From: Paenibacillus_S vulneris | GTDB lineage: Bacteria > Bacillota > Bacilli > Paenibacillales > NBRC-103111 | DNA: 64,000 bases | Reading direction: 5' to 3' | Assembly: GCF_039543185.1 (NCBI RefSeq) | Contig: NZ_BAABJG010000006.1 | Span: 682,001 to 746,000, forward strand | Part shown: piece after piece, positions 57,816 to 64,000 of the stretch | How the letters are laid out: each line of letters starts with the position of its first letter | How positions within the stretch are numbered: position 1 is the first letter of the stretch | Program-made: the position numbers and the translations under genes | The notes under the pieces: model-generated | Databases searched by the model: none | What the model was told of the DNA's origin: nothing | The model's input: the letters and a program-made list of their open reading frames with translations, nothing else

Positions 57816-59450
57816 TTATTTGATATCCGCCCACTTAAAGTCGATGAAGCCGAAGGCGTGTCTGACGACACCGTCCACCTTGTCGCTTTGCAGATAGGCG
57901 TTGTTGTAGAAATACAGCGGCAAGATTGGGGCCTCATCCATCAAAATTTTCTCCGCATCATGCATCATTTTGAAGCGTTTAGCTTCATCCGGTTCATTAT
58001 ATGCGTCCTTGATCAATTTATCATAAGAAGCGTTAACCCATCCGGTCCGGCTGAAGGCGTTCGTCGATTGGAAACCGTCCAGGAAGTTGATCGGGTCGGC
58101 AAAATCCGGAAGGAACGAGGAACGGGAGAATTGAAGCTGCAGCTTCTTCTGTTCATCCGTTAATACTTTGCCTTCTTTATTAGCCAGCTTGATATCGACG
58201 CCCAGATTGTCTTTGAACATCGCCTGGAGCGCCTGCGCGATTCTTTGGCTGACATCGTTCGTGTTGTAAGTCAGCGTCACTTCCGGCAGCGTCTTGTAGC
58301 CCGCTTCCTGCATGCCTTTTTCCAGCAGCTTCTTTGCTTCTGCAGCATCGAACTTGATCAGGCTGCCGCCGACCTTGCGGAAATCCCCGCCGGCAGGGTC
58401 CTTCAGTCCCGGTGATACATAACCATCGGCCGGCTTCTGCTTTTGCTTGAGCACAAGATCCACCAGCTTCTGTCTATCTACAGCCGCTACGAACGCTTTG
58501 CGGATGTTCACGTTGTTAAACGGCGCCATCTTCGTATTGAAACGATAGAACGCCTGTCCCGCGCCATCCTCGACCTTCACCTTATTCTCTGCGAACAATT
58601 TGTCGCTTAGATCCGCCGGAATCGCTCCCGTCGTATTGGAGACAAGGATCTCACCCGTCGTGAAAAGCTGGTAGGCCGTGTTGGAATCGTTAATCATTTT
58701 ATAGGTTACGCCGTCCAGCTTGACGTTGGCTGCGTCCCAATATTGATCGTTTCTGACGAGCTTCAGCTCGCTGTCATGCTTCCATTCGGCAATCTTGAAC
58801 GGCCCATTGCTTACAATAGTCGATGCTTCGCCCGCCCATTTCGCGCTCTTATCCACCGCTCCCTTATTCACAGGGAAAAATGCCGGGCTCGCCACCATGC
58901 CGAGCAGCCACGAAGCAGGATAGGCGAGATTCACCTCGAGGGTTTTATCATCAACGGCCTTCACCTTAACGCCGTCAGCAGTACCCTTACCGGAGTTGTA
59001 AGCCTCTGCCCCTTCGATGGGGTAAGCGAGAAATGCTGCGTCCGAGGCTGTCTTAGGATCCAGCAGCCGCTTCCACGCATATTCGAAGTCTGCGGCCTTC
59101 ACCGGCTCTCCGTTTGTCCATTTGATGCCGTCTCTCAGGGTAAACGTATATTTCTTGCCGTCCGGAGCGATCTTCCATTCCTTGGCCATAGCCGGCTCCG
59201 GTGAATGGTTCTTGCCAAGACGCGTCAAGCCTTCGAACGCATTGTTGACGATGTCATAGGACGCTTGGTCGAAGCCGATCGGCGGATCCAGGGATGTCGG
59301 TTCCTTCAGGTTGTTATAAGTCAAAATTTTGGCCTTGGCTTCCTTGCCGCTTTCCGTTTTGACCCCGGAGCCTTCATCCTTGGTACAGCCGGCGAGGGCC
59401 GTGCCGAATAACAGGGCGCAGCTGACGAGCAATGCGGATACTTTTTTCAT
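57816..59450 (-). CDS. dppE: Dipeptide/murein-peptide ABC transporter substrate-binding lipoprotein DppE
   Basis: 544 residues from ATG 59450 (GGGGAG eight bases upstream). A signal peptide with lipobox Leu-Ala-Gly-Cys precedes the SBP_bac_5 fold (Leu-Lys-Glu-Pro-Thr-Ser-Leu-Asp-Pro near 48, Asn-Pro/Asn-Ala-Phe-Glu-Gly-Leu). It captures peptides outside the membrane for DppB-DppD. Gene order dppA-B-C-D-E-ykfA matches B. subtilis. Confidence 0.93.
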   Translation of the reverse strand: MKKVSALLVSCALLFGTALAGCTKDEGSGVKTESGKEAKAKILTYNNLKEPTSLDPPIGFDQASYDIVNNAFEGLTRLGKNHSPEPAMAKEWKIAPDGKKYTFTLRDGIKWTNGEPVKAADFEYAWKRLLDPKTASDAAFLAYPIEGAEAYNSGKGTADGVKVKAVDDKTLEVNLAYPASWLLGMVASPAFFPVNKGAVDKSAKWAGEASTIVSNGPFKIAEWKHDSELKLVRNDQYWDAANVKLDGVTYKMINDSNTAYQLFTTGEILVSNTTGAIPADLSDKLFAENKVKVEDGAGQAFYRFNTKMAPFNNVNIRKAFVAAVDRQKLVDLVLKQKQKPADGYVSPGLKDPAGGDFRKVGGSLIKFDAAEAKKLLEKGMQEAGYKTLPEVTLTYNTNDVSQRIAQALQAMFKDNLGVDIKLANKEGKVLTDEQKKLQLQFSRSSFLPDFADPINFLDGFQSTNAFSRTGWVNASYDKLIKDAYNEPDEAKRFKMMHDAEKILMDEAPILPLYFYNNAYLQSDKVDGVVRHAFGFIDFKWADIK

Positions 59451-59507
59451 AAGCACTTCTCCCCTTCTTCTACATCGTTTATTTATCTAAAAGCCGGCGC
59501 AGCCGGC

Positions 59508-60545
59508 CTATAGAGCCTTTTTGATATCGCCCGTCGGTGGAAAAAGCTTCCGGGCCCGCGGATCCTGCAGCCAGCAGGCCGCTGTATGGCCATGAGAGAT
59601 GTTCGTCTGCGCTGGCGGATGCAGCTCACATACCTCCATCGCATAGGGGCAGCGGGCGGTGAACGCACAGCCCCGAGGAGGAGCGAACAAATCTGGAGGC
59701 GTACCCGGAATCGGCGTCAGCGGCTGCGTACGGTCCGTATCCAGGCGCGGCATGGAAGCGAGCAGCCCCTTCGTATACGGATGCTGCGGGTTGTGGAACA
59801 GCTCATGCACCGTGCCGCTCTCCACGATTTGCCCTGCATACATGACGGCTACCCGGTCGGCGATTTTGGCGACGACCCCGAGGTCGTGCGTGATGATGAT
59901 GATCGACACCCCGGTTTTCTTCTGAAGCATTTGAAACAGCTCGATAATTTGCGCCTGAATCGTGACATCGAGCGCTGTCGTCGGCTCATCCGCGATCAGG
60001 ATCGACGGATTGCATACCGCCGCTATAGCAATCATCATCCGCTGTCTCATTCCGCCGCTGAATTCGTGCAGATATTGCTTCATCCGCATCTCGGGATGTG
60101 AGATGCCGACAAGGCCGAGCATCTCCACCGCCAGCTTGCGCGCCTCCGCACGCGGGAGCTTCCGATGGCGGATCACCCCTTCCATGATCTGCTCTCCGAT
60201 TGAGATCGTCGGATTCAACGCGGTCATCGCGTCTTGAAAAATCATCGCGATTTCGGCGCCTCTCAGCTCACGCAGCTGCTTCTCCGTGAGCTTCGTCAGC
60301 TCCTTACCCTCGAAGCGGATGCTGCCCCGGGTAATCCTCGAGCTCTGCTCGGGAAGCAGACGCATCACGCTGCGGGCCGTAACGCTCTTGCCGCAGCCGG
60401 ATTCCCCGACGATGGCCAGAGTCTCCCCCTGCCCGAGCTTGAAGCTGACGCCGCGTACCGCCTTCACCTCGCCTCCGTGGGTCGTGAAGGAGACATGCAA
60501 ATTATCCACTTCCAATCGCATCGTTGAACTATCCTTTGCGGGCAT
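59508..60545 (-). CDS. dppD: Dipeptide ABC transporter ATP-binding protein DppD
   Basis: 345 residues; ATG 60545 follows AGGAGG at eight bases. Walker A Gly-Glu-Ser-Gly-Cys-Gly-Lys-Ser near 48, signature Phe-Ser-Gly-Gly-Met-Arg-Gln near 163, Walker B Leu-Ile-Ala-Asp-Glu-Pro near 185, and the oligopeptide-type C-terminal extension with Cys-Ala-Phe-Thr-Ala-Arg-Cys-Pro-Tyr-Ala (possible Fe-S or metal Cys set). It is the only ATPase visible, so it may work as a homodimer or with an ATPase coded elsewhere. Confidence 0.93.
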   Translation of the reverse strand: MPAKDSSTMRLEVDNLHVSFTTHGGEVKAVRGVSFKLGQGETLAIVGESGCGKSVTARSVMRLLPEQSSRITRGSIRFEGKELTKLTEKQLRELRGAEIAMIFQDAMTALNPTISIGEQIMEGVIRHRKLPRAEARKLAVEMLGLVGISHPEMRMKQYLHEFSGGMRQRMMIAIAAVCNPSILIADEPTTALDVTIQAQIIELFQMLQKKTGVSIIIITHDLGVVAKIADRVAVMYAGQIVESGTVHELFHNPQHPYTKGLLASMPRLDTDRTQPLTPIPGTPPDLFAPPRGCAFTARCPYAMEVCELHPPAQTNISHGHTAACWLQDPRARKLFPPTGDIKKAL

Positions 60546-60550
60546 CTGCC

Positions 60551-61468
60551 CTACCTCCTCTGCTTCGGATTCATTGCGTCCTGAAGGCCGTCGCCTACCA
60601 GGTTAAAGGCGAGCATCGTGATCGAAATAAAGAACGCCGGATAAAACAACCGCCACCAGTGACCGGATAAAATCGTCGGCAGCGCGTCGTTCGCCATCAC
60701 GCCCCAGCTAGCCAGCGGCGGCTGAATGCCGAGCCCCAGGAAGCTCAAGAAGGCTTCCGCGAAGATGGCCGACGGGACCGAGAAGGTCACCTGCACGATA
60801 ATGACGCCAATCGCGTTGGGCAGCAAATGCTTGCGAATAATGTACCCGGCGCTGCCGCCGAGCGTTCTGGCTGCCAATACATACTCCGAGGTTTTCAGCG
60901 TAAGCACTTGTCCGCGCACGATTCGCGCCATGCCGGTCCAGCCGGTAGCGCTCAAGGCCACGATGATCGTCAAGAGACCCGGTCCCATGACGACCATCAG
61001 CAGAATCACGATCAGCAGGTACGGAACTCCATACAGCAGGTCGACAAAACGCATCATGATGTTGTCGGCCCTGCCGCCCAAATAACCGGCAATGCCTCCG
61101 TAGACCATGCCGATGATCAGGTCGATCAGAGCGGCCATCAGTCCGATAAAGAGGGAGATTCGGGCGCCATACAGGATTCTGGCGTATACGTCCCGCCCGA
61201 GCTCATCGGTACCGAACCAATGCTCGGCCGAGGGCTTCTGGTTCGCATCCAGCAGCGACTGCTTGGAGTAGCTATGCTCCGTCAGCAGCGGACCGAACAC
61301 CGCAAGCAATGCAACCGCCGCAATGATGATGAGTCCCAGCATCGCCAGCTTATTGCGGAGCAGCCGGAGCCAAGCCTCCTGCCAGAACGACAATCTTGGC
61401 CTTACAATGGCTTCCGACGCCCCCAACGTCTGGTTCTTAGGGACAAATAATGAATCGGGAACACTCAT
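60551..61468 (-). CDS. dppC: Dipeptide ABC transporter permease DppC
   Basis: 305 residues with about six membrane segments and the EAA-like loop (Ala-Ala-Arg-Thr-Leu-Gly-Gly-Ser). The N-terminal extension and Gly-Thr-Asp-Glu-Leu-Gly-Arg-Asp motif identify the OppC/DppC type. It lies two bases after the dppB stop and six before dppD. Confidence 0.93.
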   Translation of the reverse strand: MSVPDSLFVPKNQTLGASEAIVRPRLSFWQEAWLRLLRNKLAMLGLIIIAAVALLAVFGPLLTEHSYSKQSLLDANQKPSAEHWFGTDELGRDVYARILYGARISLFIGLMAALIDLIIGMVYGGIAGYLGGRADNIMMRFVDLLYGVPYLLIVILLMVVMGPGLLTIIVALSATGWTGMARIVRGQVLTLKTSEYVLAARTLGGSAGYIIRKHLLPNAIGVIIVQVTFSVPSAIFAEAFLSFLGLGIQPPLASWGVMANDALPTILSGHWWRLFYPAFFISITMLAFNLVGDGLQDAMNPKQRR

Positions 61469-61470
61469 CG

Positions 61471-62403
61471 TTATCCCTCCTTCCTGTGCAGCTTGATGCG
61501 GGGATCGATCAGTCCGTAGGCGACATCCACCAGGAACATCATGAACACGAGCAGAGCGCTGTAGAATACCGTCGTGCCCATGATCAGCGAATAGTCACGG
61601 TTATTGATGCCGTCGACGAAATATTTGCCCATTCCGGGAATCGCGAATATTTTCTCGATGACAAAGCTTCCGGTCAGCACATTAGCGACCAAAGCGCCTA
61701 ACAGCGTAACAACCGGCAAAATCGCATTGCGCAGCGCATGCTTGAGGACGATCGTTACAGGCGAGAGTCCCTTCGCCCTTGCCGTTTCGATATAATCGGC
61801 CGTGAGCACCTCCAGCATGTTGGCCCGCGTCAGCCTTGCGATAATCGCCAGCGGACCGGTTGAAAGCGCAAGCGCAGGCAGGATAACATGCTTCCAGCTT
61901 CCCCATGTGGCTACCGGCAGCAGCTTCCATTCCACTGCCACGTACTTGATCAGCAGCGTCGCTACAATAAAGTTAGGCACCGCAATCCCGATGACGGCGA
62001 ACACCATCGCCGTGTAATCGATCATCCGGTTATGCCGCAGCGCGGCCACCGTCCCCAGAGCAACGCCGCATAGAATGGCGAAGAGAATGGATACAAGACC
62101 GAGCTGTAAGGAAACCGGAAAGCCTCGCTCGATCATCGAGTTGACTGTATCGGGAAAATGCCCGATCGATGGCCCAAGATCCAGTGTCAGCAGCGATTTC
62201 AAATACATGAGGTACTGAACCGACACCGGCTTGTCTAGGTTGTAAAATTCCATCAGATTTTGCACGGCAGTCGGATTCGAGTTTCTCCCGTCCTTTTCAA
62301 AAGGAGAACCGGGAACGGCATGCATCAGAAAAAACGTAACCGTTATGATGAGCCACAGTGTGACCATCATGGATATAAATCGGCGAACCACGTATTGCGC
62401 CAT
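61471..62403 (-). CDS. dppB: Dipeptide ABC transporter permease DppB
   Basis: 310 residues. The N-terminal Val-Arg-Arg-Phe-Ile-Ser-Met start, His-Ala-Val-Pro-Gly-Ser-Pro-Phe and the EAA loop Thr-Ala-Arg-Ala-Lys-Gly-Leu are typical of OppB/DppB. It pairs with DppC to form the channel. Confidence 0.93.
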   Translation of the reverse strand: MAQYVVRRFISMMVTLWLIITVTFFLMHAVPGSPFEKDGRNSNPTAVQNLMEFYNLDKPVSVQYLMYLKSLLTLDLGPSIGHFPDTVNSMIERGFPVSLQLGLVSILFAILCGVALGTVAALRHNRMIDYTAMVFAVIGIAVPNFIVATLLIKYVAVEWKLLPVATWGSWKHVILPALALSTGPLAIIARLTRANMLEVLTADYIETARAKGLSPVTIVLKHALRNAILPVVTLLGALVANVLTGSFVIEKIFAIPGMGKYFVDGINNRDYSLIMGTTVFYSALLVFMMFLVDVAYGLIDPRIKLHRKEG

Positions 62404-62418
62404 GCTATCACCCGCTTT

Positions 62419-63243
62419 TTAACAGAATGTCGTTTTCATGGCCAGCTCGGTCATGACAATCATGGCCTGATAAGCCTCCAGCATGTGCTTCGCTTGAAAC
62501 GTCACAACAGGACTATTCGAATCTATGGTCGTACCCGGCATCAGGTGGGCCCATTCCGCCTGGCCGTAATTCGCGAACTCTATCGAAAGCACGGGCTGCT
62601 CCGGCGGTTGAAGCGGTTGGACCTTATCCCGGTTGGCCAGCGCTTCCTTCGTCTTTTCCATCAGCAGCTGCCCGCTCTTTTCCGGTGTCAGGCAGACGGC
62701 CGCCGTCCGTGAGACCCGCTTCTTGACGACCGCGGTTGTTACCCCGGGAATGAGCTCCTCCGCTTCTAGAGCCGTCTCATCATCCCCGGCTACCAGCAGT
62801 ACCGGTACCCCGTAATAACCGGCCACGAAGGCATTCAAGCCCAGCTCTCCGACTTCCCGCCCGTTAAGGAACATATTACGCACGCCGAAAATCATCGTAT
62901 GGCTGAGCACCCCCGGTCTGCCGGCCCTCGAATGATAGCCCAGGAACGCTGCACCCGCATAGGAGGAGTCCAGGCCCTGCACCATAGAATATGGCTTCAC
63001 ATCGCCCATAATCAGCTGTGCTTCCGGATGCAGCTTCTCAATAAGCAAATTGTTCATTTTGGAATGGCTGTCGTTAACGACGACTTCCTTGCATCCCTGC
63101 TCGAAGGCGGCGCCGATGACATGATTGGCCTCTTCCGTCATCCTATGCTGACCGCGGGTGTAGTTATACTGCCTGGAATCTACGAAGGTAGCATCCACCA
63201 GTCCCGTTATGCCTTCCATATCGATGGAAATATACAATTTCAT
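62419..63243 (-). CDS. dppA: D-aminopeptidase DppA (M55)
   Basis: 274 residues from ATG 63243, with GGAGGG eight bases upstream. Numbered from this start, the five zinc ligands known for B. subtilis DppA fall exactly in place: Asp8, Glu10, His60, His104 and Glu133, and the catalytic His115 too. It cleaves D-amino-acid peptides such as D-Ala-D-Ala from murein turnover. It is the first gene of the operon. A strong hairpin lies 32-85 bases upstream. Confidence 0.95.
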   Translation of the reverse strand: MKLYISIDMEGITGLVDATFVDSRQYNYTRGQHRMTEEANHVIGAAFEQGCKEVVVNDSHSKMNNLLIEKLHPEAQLIMGDVKPYSMVQGLDSSYAGAAFLGYHSRAGRPGVLSHTMIFGVRNMFLNGREVGELGLNAFVAGYYGVPVLLVAGDDETALEAEELIPGVTTAVVKKRVSRTAAVCLTPEKSGQLLMEKTKEALANRDKVQPLQPPEQPVLSIEFANYGQAEWAHLMPGTTIDSNSPVVTFQAKHMLEAYQAMIVMTELAMKTTFC

Positions 63244-63272
63244 CCGATTGCCCTCCATTGGTTTTATAGTTG

Positions 63273-63328
63273 AAAAAACCCAGCAAACAGCATCAGGAAC
63301 ACATCCTGATATCCGTCTGCTGGGTTTT
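63273..63328 (-). terminator. Terminator between DUF3870 gene and dppA
   Basis: On the minus strand AAAACCCAGCA pairs with TGCTGGGTTTT and an inner ATCAGGA/TCCTGAT stem strengthens it; TTTTTT follows. Only about 30 bp remain to the dppA start, so it either shares space with the dpp promoter or acts as an attenuator. Confidence 0.82.
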
Positions 63329-63366
63329 ATTTACGGGTATGTTGCCATACGGATAAATAAAGCAGC

Positions 63367-63723
63367 CTACACTGTGCCGGAAGGCAGATATCCTGACTCT
63401 TCCCGGCCGTTAAGTGCTAATTTATATTTTTTTTGCGCGTCTTTGTAGGCGACAATCAATGCCTTCTGGGAAGAGCCGTGATAGCGCCGTCGTATTTCTT
63501 CGGCTACCGGATCCAAATTCAGCATATGATGACCGATGAAGATGGACCTTACGAAGTCCGAGGTTAACGGGATCGTGGAGGAGCACCCGGCATCGATAAT
63601 TTTATGGTTCGTCGTATCGACGACCAGCCCTATGAAGAAGGCGCTGAACTGCTGCGTAATCGGGTTATTCAGCGGCACCTGGGCGTCACCGACAATATAG
63701 ATCGTATCTTTATCGTACTGCAA
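63367..63723 (-). CDS. DUF3870 family protein
   Basis: 118 residues with the family signature Ile-Val-Gly-Asp-Ala-Gln, Phe-Phe-Ile-Gly-Leu-Val-Val-Asp, Asp-Ala-Gly-Cys-Ser-Ser-Thr and Phe-Ile-Gly-His. Function unknown. In several Firmicutes DUF3870 genes lie near peptide or amino-acid transport genes, which fits its place before dppA. Confidence 0.85.
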   Translation of the reverse strand: MQYDKDTIYIVGDAQVPLNNPITQQFSAFFIGLVVDTTNHKIIDAGCSSTIPLTSDFVRSIFIGHHMLNLDPVAEEIRRRYHGSSQKALIVAYKDAQKKYKLALNGREESGYLPSGTV

Positions 63724-63895
63724 TCAAGACCATCTCCTTATTAGCCCTCCGCCCATTTTCCGTACGGGATGTCAGGAAGGGGCTCTTCCTGCGACCGCCG
63801 GACGCTGCAAAAGCTAATGATGTAATATAGTCTAACATCACATTAACATGTTGTAAATAACCAACCTTTGGCTGTGGAGACGAGCTCTTCGATTG

Positions 63896-64000
63896 CTATT
63901 TCAGGAAAGCTTCGACCATCAGCCCTGCCAGCTCTTCCTCTGCCCGGAAATAAGCTGCGCCTTTGTCGCGGCGCGCTCCATTCAAGATCATGACGAAGCC
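63896..64000 (-). CDS. C-terminal fragment of a gene running off the window
   Basis: 34 residues in one open frame to a TAG at 63896. The ending (Gly-Phe-Val-Met-Ile-Leu-Asn-Gly-Ala-Arg, then Ala-Tyr-Phe-Arg-Ala-Glu-Glu-Glu-Leu) resembles the C-terminus of serine hydrolase/penicillin-binding proteins such as D-Ala-D-Ala carboxypeptidases, but the fragment is too short to name. Confidence 0.45.
   Translation of the reverse strand, partial: GFVMILNGARRDKGAAYFRAEEELAGLMVEAFLK

Noticed and set aside
1..64000. CRISPR arrays, tRNA, rRNA, insertion sequences
   Set aside because: I saw no regularly spaced repeats, no cloverleaf or rRNA signatures and no transposase-like protein on either strand.

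Overview
The window looks like the chromosome of a Paenibacillus-like Gram-positive sporeformer. The evidence is a paeninodin-type lasso peptide cluster, an S-layer-anchored pectate lyase with three SLH repeats, a dppABCDE-ykfABC operon in the Bacillus gene order, YhaM, a PAS histidine kinase of sporulation-kinase type and consistently strong GGAGG ribosome binding sites. Genus is an inference; there is no rRNA, tRNA, CRISPR or insertion sequence in view.

Positions 1-23964 (minus strand) form one large exopolysaccharide (EPS) locus read right to left: a Wzz-like chain-length protein, CpsD-like tyrosine kinase, HlyD-like lipoprotein and a secreted 569-residue protein; a complete lasso peptide cluster in the order C-A-K-B1-B2-N-D; a ten-gene block (five glycosyltransferases, pyruvyl transferase, GH88/105-like membrane-anchored hydrolase, two hexapeptide acyltransferases, Wzx flippase); and the start of a CapD/EpsC-type nucleotide-sugar dehydratase cut by the window edge. 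The lasso precursor is a 51-residue gene (17047-17202) that is easily missed.

Three promoters in this locus (upstream of capD, of the glycosyltransferase block and of the lasso cyclase) carry the same palindrome, GTTCTTTATAAAGAAC or a close variant, in the -35/-10 spacer or at the predicted start site. Each has a further copy in the leader. The same box lies before a small secreted Asp/Lys-rich protein at 28491. Its half-site equals the SinR consensus GTTCTYT known from Bacillus subtilis biofilm control. The natural reading is a biofilm-type regulon that ties a phosphorylated, probably glycosylated, lasso peptide to matrix production. A second palindrome (GATAC-N5-GTATC) covers two overlapping promoters of the wzz-cpsD operon.

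Positions 24172-34631 hold extracellular or carbohydrate-related proteins: a fibronectin-III protein and a phage-tailspike-like beta-helix protein lacking signal peptides, a VOC protein, the small secreted protein, and the 1892-residue SLH/PL9 protein. Next come a McrBC-like two-gene system, YhaM, and an aldehyde dehydrogenase/DUF779 operon with a near-perfect sigma-54 promoter opposite its likely AcoR-type activator.

Positions 44042-54459 are mixed small genes: a WYL regulator, a DUF6508 protein, a frameshifted secreted phosphodiester glycosidase, a divergent HxlR/NAD(P)H oxidoreductase pair, a PAS kinase, two tandem MpsC (DUF2294) paralogs plus the trace of a third, a CD3324-type protein and a degenerate phosphotransferase. 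Positions 54643-63723 hold the dipeptide uptake and murein-peptide recycling operon (dppA-dppE, ykfA-ykfC) and a DUF3870 gene. The window ends in a truncated gene.
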